Source: Marinobacter bohaiensis
Lineage (GTDB): Bacteria > Pseudomonadota > Gammaproteobacteria > Pseudomonadales > Oleiphilaceae
Assembly (NCBI RefSeq): GCF_003258515.1
Contig: NZ_QGEH01000001.1
Coordinates: forward strand, 558,001-622,000
Reading direction: 5' to 3'
Length of the DNA: 64,000 nt
How positions within the stretch are numbered: the stretch's first letter is position 1; each line of letters opens with the position of its first letter. Positions 1 to 9,567 of the stretch are shown here, piece by piece. The notes below the pieces were generated by a model, which had not been told where the DNA came from, searched no databases, and saw only the letters and a list, made by a program, of their open reading frames with translations. Made by a program: the position numbers and the translations under genes.

Positions 1-86
1 AGCCATGGTAACGGATGATGGCCGGGCACGGGGCCGGCCTTTGACTCAGGTCAGCTATCGTGCCGGCCCATCGGGCACCCGGTCGC

Positions 87-992
87 TCAGACCAGGTGGT
101 GCTCGGCGAAGTAGCGGCTGGCGAAATCGACGAACGCCCGCAGTTTCGGGGCGGTATGCCGGGACCGGGGGTATTGCAGGTTGACGCTGCCCTGGTAGCG
201 GCCTTCCACGTTCCAGTCCTCCAGCACCGTCACCACTGTGCCCTTGCGCAGTTGGGTGTTGACCGTGAACTCCGGGAAGATGCCGATGCCGAAGCCGTTG
301 AGCACGGCGTCCATGCGGATCTCCGTGTGGTTGACGATGTAGCGGCCGCGGGTTTCCACGGTCACGGTTTCGTCGCCCTGGCTGAACGTCCAGACGTTGT
401 CGTTGACGGTTTCCCCCAGGGCCAGGCATTCGAAGCGCTCCAGGTCGGCGGGATGCTCCGGCACGCCGTGCTCGGCGAGGTACTCCGGTGTGGCGCACAG
501 CAACGAACGCACGTAGCCCAGCCGCGCCGCCACCAACCCCTCAATGGGGGAGTCGGTGATGGTGACCACGGCGTCCACGTCATCGTAATGGGGGTCCAGG
601 GTGCGGTCGGTCACGACCAGTTGCACCTCCACGTCCGGGTATTCGCGCAGGAACGGCGGCACGCAATGGCGCAGTACCTGGGCGCAGAAGGCCTTGGGCA
701 CGCCTATCTTGAGCCGGCCGTGGGGCACGCCGTGGGCCTGCTCGGCGATGTCCAGCACGTCGTGGGCGGAATCCAGCACCGCCTTGCAGTGATCGAACAC
801 CTTTTCGCCGGTGGCGTTCAGGCGCAGGCTGCGGGTGGAGCGCTCCAGCAGCTTGAGCTGCAGCGCATCCTCCAGCCGGGTGACCTGACGGCTGACCGCC
901 GATGGCGTGGAGCCCAGCTTCTGGGCGGCGGAAGTGAAGGACCCGGTTTCCACCACCGTCACGAACACCACCACGTCCTGCATGATCGACAT
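87..992 (-). CDS. LysR-family transcriptional regulator, divergent from the ArgG-like operon
   Basis: Encodes a LysR-type regulator of about 301 aa. The N-terminal winged helix-turn-helix is clear (VETGSFTSAAQKLGSTPSAV, then SRQVTRLEDALQ), followed by a LysR substrate-binding domain. The reading frame extends to a TTG at 1019, but the ATG at 992 (MSIMQDVVVF) fits the usual family start better; ATG 983 is also possible. It is divergently transcribed from the operon beginning at 1117, the classic arrangement for a LysR protein controlling its neighbour, so a role as activator of that operon in response to a pathway metabolite is inferred. The family is certain; the target and ligand are not shown by the sequence. 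Confidence 0.9.
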   Translation of the reverse strand: MSIMQDVVVFVTVVETGSFTSAAQKLGSTPSAVSRQVTRLEDALQLKLLERSTRSLRLNATGEKVFDHCKAVLDSAHDVLDIAEQAHGVPHGRLKIGVPKAFCAQVLRHCVPPFLREYPDVEVQLVVTDRTLDPHYDDVDAVVTITDSPIEGLVAARLGYVRSLLCATPEYLAEHGVPEHPADLERFECLALGETVNDNVWTFSQGDETVTVETRGRYIVNHTEIRMDAVLNGFGIGIFPEFTVNTQLRKGTVVTVLEDWNVEGRYQGSVNLQYPRSRHTAPKLRAFVDFASRYFAEHHLV

Positions 993-1067
993 CACTCGAT
1001 TTGCACTCACTGCGCACAACTCCTTTACCGCGATCCGGGCTAATCCGCGCCCACCCCGTTAGTTAGC

Positions 1068-1077
1068 ATACAAGTAT
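1068..1077. promoter_or_regulatory. Short ATAC-AA-GTAT inverted repeat between divergent genes
   Basis: The 124-bp divergent intergenic region contains ATACAAGTAT, with 4-bp inverted arms. It lies 40 bp upstream of the ArgG-like start. LysR proteins bind short interrupted dyads in such regions, so this is a candidate half of the operator, but the arms are short and the assignment is weak. Confidence 0.25.
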
Positions 1078-1116
1078 CCAATAACACCATGAAATTCATA
1101 CGGGGATGTATCACCG

Positions 1117-2358
1117 ATGAAAAACCTGCGTAGCGTAATGGATCTGGATTTTGTGTGTGAACGGGTCGACCACGTGGTCACCCTCTTCAGCGGCGGGCTG
1201 GACAGCACTTACCTGCTCAAGCTGCTGCGCGATCGCGGTGTGTCCGTCACCGCTGTGGCCATCGACCTGGGGGACGAGGTCGATATTGCCGCCCTGCACC
1301 ATGTGGCCAAGACCTTCAACGCCAAACTGCGCATCGTCGACCTCAAGCGCACCTTTGCGCGGGACGCCCTGCTGCCGGCGATCCGGGCCCAGGCCCGCTA
1401 CCTCAATACCTTCCCGGTCAGCTCGTCCCTGTCGAGGCCGTTCATCGCCCGGGCCGCGGTGGACATTGCCGAATCGGTGGGAGCGGGCGCCATCGTACAC
1501 ACCGCCACTCAGTCCCAGAACAGCCTGCGCCGGCTTAACGGAGCCATTGAGCAGCTCGGCTTCAACGGCTATTACGGTTCGCCCTATGAATACAGCGCCA
1601 TCAGTCGCGCCGACAAGAGTCGGGTACTCAAGTCGGTGGGGCTGATGTCCTTCGAGCAGCGCATCGTCAGCGGCGATTCCAATCTCTGGTGCCGCGAATT
1701 CGAGTCCGGTGTGCTGGAAAACCCGGAAGACTTCTCCGTTCCCGAGCATCTCTATCACTGGACCCGCCGCGACCGTGAGCGCCAGCTTGAAAGCAGCGAC
1801 CACCGCCTGTCGATCACCTTCGACGGTGGCGTGCCGGTCGCGGTCAATGACGGCAGCATGGACCCGGTGGCCTTGATCAGCCACCTCAACCAGGTGGTGG
1901 GCGCCTATGGCATCGGCCGGTTCTCGGGGCTGGAGCACCTGCGCGGCGGCGAGAAAGTGCTGGAAGTGCGCGAGGCGCCGGCGGCCCAGACCCTGATGGA
2001 CGCCTATCGGCACCTGGAGTCGGCCGTACACGGCTATGAACTGCTGCGCGAGAAGACCTCGCTCGAGCAGCTCTGGGTACGCGAGGCGGTGGAAGGCCGC
2101 TGGTTCGGCACCCTGCGTGCGGCCATCGACCAGTTCATGCTGCGCAGTGCCCAGAACGTTTCCGGCAAGGTGCGCTACAACCTGAGCGCCGGCGCCCTGA
2201 CTGTGGAATCCATCGAAGCGGTCTGCCCGCTTTACCTGACCGAGCGCGACAGCTGGGAACAGCAGACCGCCGCCACCCAGAGTGCCCGCTCGCTGCGCGA
2301 CGCCGAGCCGGAGACCGAGGAACTGCCGGAAGCCACACGACTGGCAATGGGAGCGTGA
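1117..2358 (+). CDS. Argininosuccinate synthase-like enzyme with a divergent substrate pocket
   Basis: A 413-aa protein with the N-type ATP pyrophosphatase fold of argininosuccinate synthase (ArgG). The PPi loop SGGLDS lies at residues 25-30, followed by a beta strand VTAVAIDLGD. Residues 83-120 (RDALLPAIRA, then SSSLSRPFIARAAVDIAE) match the ArgG core. The block that reads HGCTGKGNDQVRFE in true ArgG is HTATQSQNSLRRLN here (residues 128-141): His, Thr, Asn and Arg are kept, but Gly-Lys-Gly and the Asp are lost. In ArgG this block binds aspartate and citrulline. I infer an ATP-dependent ligation of a different amino acid or acceptor. It is the first gene of a tight operon with a 2OG dioxygenase (4-bp gap) and an EamA exporter. 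Length matches ArgG, so it is not a fragment. Ordinary arginine synthesis is unlikely. Confidence 0.8.
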   Translation: MKNLRSVMDLDFVCERVDHVVTLFSGGLDSTYLLKLLRDRGVSVTAVAIDLGDEVDIAALHHVAKTFNAKLRIVDLKRTFARDALLPAIRAQARYLNTFPVSSSLSRPFIARAAVDIAESVGAGAIVHTATQSQNSLRRLNGAIEQLGFNGYYGSPYEYSAISRADKSRVLKSVGLMSFEQRIVSGDSNLWCREFESGVLENPEDFSVPEHLYHWTRRDRERQLESSDHRLSITFDGGVPVAVNDGSMDPVALISHLNQVVGAYGIGRFSGLEHLRGGEKVLEVREAPAAQTLMDAYRHLESAVHGYELLREKTSLEQLWVREAVEGRWFGTLRAAIDQFMLRSAQNVSGKVRYNLSAGALTVESIEAVCPLYLTERDSWEQQTAATQSARSLRDAEPETEELPEATRLAMGA

Positions 2359-2362
2359 TCCT

Positions 2363-3145
2363 ATGACCGCGCATCAGATTCAACCGCCCCTGGCGCAACC
2401 GACTATCGTTACCGAAGCCTCCGCCGCTGACCTGATCGCCCAGGACTACGCGGTGATTCCCGGCCGGGTCCTGGGCAGCGTGCTGGGCGTCTACGACACC
2501 GCCGCCGAGAACGATGCCGAATGGCAGAGCTTCGCCGCCTGCTGGGACCGGCTCACGCAGGATACCTATATGGGGGACAACGGCCGTTATCGCTACCGGC
2601 GATACGGCCGCTTCGAATACCGGGCGGAGGATGACAGCCTGCACCTGCTGCCGCACCAGCCGTACATGCAGCCGTTGAGCGTCAACAGCCTTAACGGCGG
2701 ATTCCAGCGGTACTTCGATCCGCTTGAGCAGACGTTCGTCGCAAGCCCGATTCTGGAGCGCCTGCTGCTGACCATGGCGCGGATCTACGCCGCTGCCGAC
2801 GGTTACGAGTCCAACTGGTGCATCCGCCTGCATCCCTACCGCATTACCGGGTCCAACGGTATTCCCGGCAAGCCGACACCGGAAGGGCTGCACCGGGACG
2901 GCGTTACCTACATCGCTTCGATGATGGTGGCCCGGCGCAACATCGCCGGGGGGACCACCCGGCTGACCACCAACGACGGCGAGACCCTGGCGTCGGTGAT
3001 GCTGACTGACGCCATGGACATGGTGCTCTCCGATGACGAGCGCACCATGCACGAGGTCTCGGAAATATACGCACTGGATAACGAACGGCCGTCCTACCGC
3101 GACGTGCTCGTCATTGCATTCGAGCGCATGGAGGCGTTCGGCTAA
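2363..3145 (+). CDS. 2OG-Fe(II) dioxygenase, PF10014 (IDO/BsmA-like) family
   Basis: A 260-aa protein resembling the 2OG-Fe dioxygenase family that includes Bacillus L-isoleucine dioxygenase (IDO) and BsmA. The iron-binding facial triad is visible as H177-x-D179 (GLHRDG) and H230 (TMHEVSE). A downstream arginine (R242 or R246, ERPSYRD) would hold the 2-oxoglutarate carboxylate. Family members hydroxylate free aliphatic amino acids or related small molecules. The start is ATG 2363, four bases after the preceding stop; the frame stays open further upstream but overlaps the ArgG-like gene. Position between an ATP-dependent ligase and an exporter suggests it oxidises a precursor or product of that pathway. 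The family and metal site are confident; the substrate is unknown. Confidence 0.85.
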   Translation: MTAHQIQPPLAQPTIVTEASAADLIAQDYAVIPGRVLGSVLGVYDTAAENDAEWQSFAACWDRLTQDTYMGDNGRYRYRRYGRFEYRAEDDSLHLLPHQPYMQPLSVNSLNGGFQRYFDPLEQTFVASPILERLLLTMARIYAAADGYESNWCIRLHPYRITGSNGIPGKPTPEGLHRDGVTYIASMMVARRNIAGGTTRLTTNDGETLASVMLTDAMDMVLSDDERTMHEVSEIYALDNERPSYRDVLVIAFERMEAFG

Positions 3146-3163
3146 CAGGGGAAGGAACTCACC

Positions 3164-4090
3164 ATGTCCACAACCAAGCGCGGTCTACCCGTCGCTGAGG
3201 GCCTGCTGTTGCTGGTCGCAGCGTTTTGGGGAACCAGTTACGGCCTGTCGAAACAGGCTCTGTTGTTCTACTCTGTGATGGGCTTTATCGCCATCCGCTT
3301 CCTCGCCACCTTCCTGACCCTGCTGCCGGTGTTCATCCGGGAATACCGCAGCGGTGGCGGGCGCGACTGGCGGGTGGGGCTGCCGACCGGGGCGATCCTG
3401 TTCCTCGTGTTCATCTGCGAAACCTACGGCGTGGCCCACACCTCGGCGGCCAACGCCGCGTTCCTGATCAGTCTGTGCGTGCTGTTCACGCCATTCACCG
3501 AGTGGCTCGTATTCGGTCGGCGACCGGCGGGGGACAATTTCCTGCTGGCGGGGCTGTCGTTCATCGGCGTGGCGATGCTCACCACCGGCAGCGACGTGGC
3601 TTTCAACCTGGGTGATCTGTTGATCCTGGGCGCCGCCATCCTGCGTGCCTTCATGGTGACGGTCACCAAGAAGGTCACCGCTGGCAAGCAGATCTCCACT
3701 CTCAGCCTGACCGGTATCCAGTCCGGCGTAGTGGGCTTCGGCGCCCTGGCCATCCTGCTGGCGTTCGACCCCGGCGAGGTAGGCGGGCTGCCCATGACCA
3801 CGGATTTCTGGCTGATCGTCGGTTACCTGGTGCTGTTCTGCACCGTGTTCGCCTTCTTCGCCCAGAACTATGGCGCCCGCAATATCGCGCCCACGCGGGT
3901 GTCGTTGCTGATGGGGACTGAACCGGCATTCGGGGCGCTTTTCGCGGTCTGGTGGCTGGGGGAAAGCATCGCTGTGTCCGGCTGGATCGGTGGAGGCCTG
4001 ATCATCTTCTCCGCCCTGTACTCGATCCTGCCGCGAACCCGCCGCTCCCCGCGTGCGGTTATGGCAGGGCTCAACTCGACGACCGGCTGA
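3164..4090 (+). CDS. EamA/DMT-family transporter
   Basis: A 308-aa inner-membrane protein with about ten predicted membrane segments in two EamA halves (for example EGLLLLVAAFWGTSYGLSKQ near the start and the second-half motif with NIAPTRVSLLMGTEPAFGAL). Drug/metabolite-transporter proteins of this type often export amino acids (RhtA, YdcZ-like). It follows the dioxygenase gene by 18 bp and ends the operon at a strong bidirectional terminator. In Bacillus the IDO dioxygenase gene is likewise next to an exporter gene, so export of a hydroxylated or ligated amino acid is the simplest reading. This is inference from context. Confidence 0.88.
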   Translation: MSTTKRGLPVAEGLLLLVAAFWGTSYGLSKQALLFYSVMGFIAIRFLATFLTLLPVFIREYRSGGGRDWRVGLPTGAILFLVFICETYGVAHTSAANAAFLISLCVLFTPFTEWLVFGRRPAGDNFLLAGLSFIGVAMLTTGSDVAFNLGDLLILGAAILRAFMVTVTKKVTAGKQISTLSLTGIQSGVVGFGALAILLAFDPGEVGGLPMTTDFWLIVGYLVLFCTVFAFFAQNYGARNIAPTRVSLLMGTEPAFGALFAVWWLGESIAVSGWIGGGLIIFSALYSILPRTRRSPRAVMAGLNSTTG

Positions 4091-4110
4091 CCGGCATCTG
4101 GCCTGCAATA

Positions 4111-4148
4111 AAAAACGGCGCCGCCGGGTAACCGGGGGCGCCGTTTTT
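4111..4148. terminator. Bidirectional intrinsic terminator
   Basis: A perfect 12-bp dyad, AAAAACGGCGCC at 4111-4122 and GGCGCCGTTTTT at 4137-4148, with T-runs on both strands. It separates the converging EamA gene and symporter gene and should terminate both. Confidence 0.9.
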
Positions 4149-4161
4149 CATGGAGTGATCG

Positions 4162-5115
4162 TCAGGCTGCGGGTTCTGATGCCGTATCGCCGGTCTCGTC
4201 GCGGATCGGTCGGCGTTTCCAGAAACCGGCCAGCACCGAGCCCGACACGTTGTGCCAGATCGAGAACAGGGCGCCCGGCAGCGCCGCGGTGGCGGTGAAG
4301 AACTGGTTGGCCAGGGCGACGGCCAGACCGGAGTTCTGCATGCCCACCTCGATGGCGATGGTCCGCGCCACCCGCTGATCGAAGCCCAGACCGCGGCCCA
4401 CGGCGTAGCCGCCGGCCAGGCCGATGAAGTTGTGCAGCACCACCGCCACAATGACCAGGGGGCCCAGCGTGGACAGTTTGTCGGCGTTGAGGGCCACCAC
4501 GATGGCAATGATAAACACGATGGCGGCCATGGCCAGTGTCGCCAGGGCCGGTTCCACCTGTTTGATCTGCCGCCCCAGGAAGTGGTGGATGATCACGCCC
4601 AGCGCGATCGGGGCGATCACCAACTGCGCGATGCTCATGAACATGCCGGCGACCGGCACGTCCACCGTATGCCCGACCAGCAGGGCCGTGAGCAGCGGCG
4701 TGGCGGCCACCGATATGAGCGTGGAGGTCAGGGTCATGGACACCGACAGCGCCACATGGCCGTTGGCCAGCCAGGTGATCACGTTGGACGCGGTGCCGCC
4801 GGCCGTGGCGCCCACCAGGACCATGCCGATGGTCAGCTCCGGCGACAGGCGTAGGAACCAGGACACGAACAGCGCGGCCAGGGGCATCACCGTAAACTGC
4901 AGGATCACGCCGATACCGATGGGTAGCGGAGCGCGCAAGACGCCGAGGAAGTCGTGTTTGGACAGCGTCAGCCCCATGGCAAACATGATGATGGCCAGCA
5001 GGGTCTTGATCAGGAAGGCAAAATCGGCGAACAAGCTGGGCTGCCAGGCGGCCAGAGCGGCCAGCAGAATGGCCCAGATGGGGAACAGTTGGTTGATGCG
5101 TTCGAATATTGGCAT
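4162..5115 (-). CDS. Bile acid:sodium symporter (BASS/SBF) family protein
   Basis: A 317-aa membrane protein of the BASS family, with about nine to ten hydrophobic segments. Typical stretches include LLAIIMFAMGLTLSKHDF near the N-terminus, GTASNVITWLANGHVALSVS in the middle and EVGMQNSGLAVALANQFF near the end, which correspond to the sodium-site crossover motifs. Bacterial members import organic acids with sodium; the substrate cannot be read from sequence. The open frame starts at 5250 but ATG 5115 (MPIFERINQL) is the family-like start; the extra 45 residues upstream are basic and non-membrane. It is transcribed convergently with the EamA gene and has no operon partner. Confidence 0.9.
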   Translation of the reverse strand: MPIFERINQLFPIWAILLAALAAWQPSLFADFAFLIKTLLAIIMFAMGLTLSKHDFLGVLRAPLPIGIGVILQFTVMPLAALFVSWFLRLSPELTIGMVLVGATAGGTASNVITWLANGHVALSVSMTLTSTLISVAATPLLTALLVGHTVDVPVAGMFMSIAQLVIAPIALGVIIHHFLGRQIKQVEPALATLAMAAIVFIIAIVVALNADKLSTLGPLVIVAVVLHNFIGLAGGYAVGRGLGFDQRVARTIAIEVGMQNSGLAVALANQFFTATAALPGALFSIWHNVSGSVLAGFWKRRPIRDETGDTASEPAA

Positions 5116-5279
5116 GACGAATCCTGGTTTGTCGCGGAAGATAGCGCCGCTTGAGAGCGGTTCTTCCCGCCCGGTAGCGGTTCTGATTGTGGGCGACAGG
5201 GTACGACAGATGCGGGGGCAAGGTCTGCCCCGATAGTTCATTTTCCTCATGATTGGTCGCTGAGCGCCGAAACGCGGTG

Positions 5280-6089
5280 TTATTCCGCCGACTCGGCCAT
5301 CAGATCGAGCTGGAGTTGGCGAGCGGACAACAGGTCTTCCTTGGGCAGTGTGATGGTGTCCATATCGAGGCGCTCGCGAAAGGCCTGGTGCATTCGCTCG
5401 AGCGTGCCGTCCTCCTGCAACTCGGTCATGACCCGCGCCACCTGGGGCACCAGGGCTTCATGTCGCTGGTGGAGGAAATGGTAGACATCAATCCGTCGCA
5501 GCGGCGTGGTCACGATACGCAGGTTCGCCAGATGGTCCTCGCGAATGACATGTGCGCCGACCACGTCGACATCAAGGGCCAGATCCACGCGCGCCTTGTC
5601 GGCCATCGCCATTAACTGGCGACTGGTGTGTGCTTCAACCGGGTGGAGGTGCGCTGCGGTGTTCATGTGAGGCGGCAGGCCCAGGAGCAGGCCGACGCGC
5701 AGGGGCATGGTCGAGGCGGTCTGCAATCGAGCGAGACGGTCAGCCCGGGCAAAGCCTACCACCTGGACTTGGGACAGCCGTACCGGCACCGGGACGGCCA
5801 CGTCCACCCGTGTTTCGAAGCCTTCCGGGCGCGCCAGCGAGCCATCGAGATGCCCCTGTCGCAAGAGGGTCAGGGCCCGTGCCGGCGGGATGTCCAGGAT
5901 CTCCACTTCGATATCGAGCTGGTCGTAAATGGTGCGGATCAACAGGACGCCGACTTCGTCCAGCGGGTTGTCTGGAATCGAGGCAAAGCGAAGCGTTTTC
6001 ACACCCTGGAGTGCGGCCGGGGCGAGGGTGGCCTGGAACAGCAGCGTGCCCAACAGCATCAGGAGTTGAAAGCAGCGGATCAGCGCCAT
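5280..6089 (-). CDS. Periplasmic solute-binding-like protein (SBP_bac_3 type)
   Basis: A protein of about 269 aa with an N-terminal signal peptide (MALIRCFQLLMLLGTLLFQA). The mature chain resembles extracellular solute-binding family 3 proteins: a beta strand TLRFASIPDNPL, then a RALTLLRQGHLDGSLARPEG region, and a C-terminal helix typified by VMTELQEDGTLERMHQAF. There are no permease or ATPase genes beside it, so it may be a sensory or orphan binding protein. The start is placed at the ATG at 6089 just before the signal peptide; an upstream start at 6107 would add six residues. The ligand is unknown. Confidence 0.7.
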   Translation of the reverse strand: MALIRCFQLLMLLGTLLFQATLAPAALQGVKTLRFASIPDNPLDEVGVLLIRTIYDQLDIEVEILDIPPARALTLLRQGHLDGSLARPEGFETRVDVAVPVPVRLSQVQVVGFARADRLARLQTASTMPLRVGLLLGLPPHMNTAAHLHPVEAHTSRQLMAMADKARVDLALDVDVVGAHVIREDHLANLRIVTTPLRRIDVYHFLHQRHEALVPQVARVMTELQEDGTLERMHQAFRERLDMDTITLPKEDLLSARQLQLDLMAESAE

Positions 6090-6267
6090 GATGGACGACC
6101 TCCACAACGTAGGCTCTGGCGCTTCAGGATGATGTCCCGGCAGCGAGGCATTCTTACAGCATAGTACGCCAGGGGCGACCTGACAGGCTGTCGGTATGCC
6201 CGCCGGACTCGCGCTGTCGGACAGTCGCCGCTACCATTTGCAACCCGTACACAGAGGTCAGAGGGCA

Positions 6268-7074
6268 ATGGCGATGGCAGAGCAGGCAACGGCGACAGGG
6301 CCGCGAACATTCAGCAGTGATAAACCGGTCGTTCTGGTCACCGGCGGTGCCCAGGGCATTGGCCAGGGCGTGGCGGGCGAGCTGCTGGCCCGTGGCTGGC
6401 GGGTGGTGATCTGTGACGTGGATGAAACCGCGGCAACCGCTTTCGCGTCGCAGTCAGAGTCGTCGGAGCTGCTGGCGCTCGAGGCCGACGTGGCCAGCGA
6501 GAGCGACGTCGCGCGAGTGATACGCGAAACCGTGGCCTGGGGTGGCCGGCTGGATGCGCTGGTCAATAACGCCGGCATCGCCGACCCGTTCAGCGGATCG
6601 ATCGAGACGCTGGCGCTGGCGGACTGGCAGCGGCGCATCGACGTGAACCTGACCGGCGCCTTCCTGACCGCCAAGCACGCGGTGCCTCACTTGCGAAAAG
6701 CCGGGGGTGCCATCGTCAACATGGCCTCCACCCGGGCCCTGCAGTCGGAGCCTGATTGCGAAGCCTACGCCGCGAGCAAGGGTGGCCTGGTTGCCCTGAC
6801 CCACGCCCTGGCGGTCAGCCTGGGGCCGGACGTGCGGGTCAATGCCGTCAGTCCGGGCTGGATCGACGTGCGTGGGCAGCAGACCGGCGCACCGGATGCG
6901 CTGGAGCCGCTGAGTGACGCCGATCACCGCCAGCATCCGGTCGGTCGAGTGGGGCATGCCGGCGACATTGCCGCGGCCGTGGCCTACCTCATTTCGTCGG
7001 AGGCCGGCTTCGTCACCGGCCAGAACCTGGTGATCGACGGCGGCATGACCCGCAGGATGATCTACGAGGAGTGA
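6268..7074 (+). CDS. Short-chain dehydrogenase/reductase (SDR) oxidoreductase
   Basis: A 268-aa classical SDR. The Rossmann dinucleotide motif is TGGAQGIGQG, the structural motif NNAG follows (LDALVNNAGIAD), and the catalytic Tyr-x-x-x-Lys is in YAASKGG. The C-terminal VTGQNLVIDGGMTRRMIYEE is typical of this group. The substrate is not identifiable; 3-ketoacyl or sugar/polyol dehydrogenases are possible. The start is ATG 6268 (MAMAEQ), preceded by a purine-rich AGAGG segment. It converges on the asparaginase gene with a small hairpin between them and has no evident operon. Confidence 0.92.
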   Translation: MAMAEQATATGPRTFSSDKPVVLVTGGAQGIGQGVAGELLARGWRVVICDVDETAATAFASQSESSELLALEADVASESDVARVIRETVAWGGRLDALVNNAGIADPFSGSIETLALADWQRRIDVNLTGAFLTAKHAVPHLRKAGGAIVNMASTRALQSEPDCEAYAASKGGLVALTHALAVSLGPDVRVNAVSPGWIDVRGQQTGAPDALEPLSDADHRQHPVGRVGHAGDIAAAVAYLISSEAGFVTGQNLVIDGGMTRRMIYEE

Positions 7075-7075
7075 C

Positions 7076-7100
7076 CCTGGCGCCTCGTCACGGCGCCAGG
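7076..7100. terminator. Hairpin between convergent SDR and asparaginase genes
   Basis: CCTGGCGCC (7076-7084) and GGCGCCAGG (7092-7100) form a perfect 9-bp stem overlapping the 3' end of the asparaginase gene. There is no clear T-run, so termination is plausible but not certain. Confidence 0.5.
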
Positions 7101-8100
7101 CTGCACTCCTGGCACAGGGGCAGCGGCAGCACCTCGCGGATCTCCTCGCTGGGCCAGTCCAGCGCCAGCAGGAAATGCAGCTTGGCGAAGGCGGCTTCCG
7201 GGGTGAGGTCGTGTCCGGGCACCACACCAAGCCGGTTGAGCGTTGCCCCGGTGGCGTAGGCGCCCTGGCACACCGGGCCCTGCTGGCACTGGGTCAGGTT
7301 GACCACGATCACGCCCCGCTCGATGGCGCGGCCCAGCGCCGCCATCAGCGCCTCGTCGCCGTCCGGCGGATTGCCCACCCCGTAACTCACCAGGATCAGA
7401 CCCCGCACGCGCGGGTCGTCCAGGGCGGCTTCCACCAGCCGGGCCGGAATGCCCGGATAAAGACCCAGCATCACCACGGCGGCCGGATCGAACGTCGGCA
7501 CGCGGAAATCCGGTTGTCCCGGCGCCAGCAGCAGGTCGTCACGCAGGGTCAGTTCGATGCCCAACTGCCCGAGTGGCGGCGCGTTGGGGGAGTCAAACGC
7601 CTCGAACGCGGTGCTGTTGACCTTGCGCGCCCGGTTGCCCCGCAGCAGTTTGCCGCGGAAATAGATGCAGACTTCGGCGATGGCGGGGTTGGCGGCCAGC
7701 ATCAGGGCGGACGTCAGGTTGTCCAGGGCGTCGTTGCGCGGCTGACCGAGTGGAATTTGCGAGCCGGTCAGGATCACCGGTTTGTCCGCCCCCAGCAGCA
7801 TGTAGGACAGCGCTGCTGCGGTGTAGGCCATGGTGTCGGTGCCGTGCAGCAGCACGAAACCGTCGTAGCCTGCCCAGTGTGCCAGCAACATGCCGGCAAT
7901 GCCGGACCAGTCCTGGGGTGTCAGGTTGGCGCTGTCGATCAGCTGGTCCAGCTCGAACAGATCGTAGTCCGGCAGCTGGCCGGCGACGCCCGACAGCTCG
8001 GCCCGCACCCGATCGCCGAAGCCAGCCTGGGGCACATAGCCTTCCAGCGACGGCACCATACCGATGGTGCCCCCGCAGTAAAGCACCAGTACCCGGCGGC

Positions 8101-8104
<4 letters not shown>
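7088..8104 (-). CDS. ansA: Type I (cytoplasmic-type) L-asparaginase
   Basis: A 338-aa asparaginase that hydrolyses asparagine to aspartate and ammonia. The first catalytic threonine lies in the N-terminal motif VLYCGGTIGM and the second in LLHGTDTMAYTAAALSYML; both are intact. There is no signal peptide, which fits a cytoplasmic type I enzyme. The ATG at 8104 overlaps the stop codon of the upstream aspartase gene as ATGA, indicating translational coupling. Together with the aspartase and the AGCS symporter it forms a pathway from imported amino acid to fumarate plus ammonia. Confidence 0.92.
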
Positions 8105-9504
<1,400 letters not shown>

Positions 9505-9542
9505 GGCGGTTTGTATCCTTGCGGAATCACGGGGAGGGGAAA

Positions 9543-9561
9543 GGGCCCGCCGGGCGGGCCC
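9543..9561 (-). promoter_or_regulatory. Intercistronic GC hairpin between symporter and aspartase genes
   Basis: GGGCCCGC (9543-9550) and GCGGGCCC (9554-9561) make a perfect 8-bp stem with a 3-nt loop in the 63-bp gap before aspA. Without a T-run it is more likely an mRNA stabiliser or partial attenuator than a terminator. Confidence 0.45.
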
Positions 9562-9567
9562 GGACAA

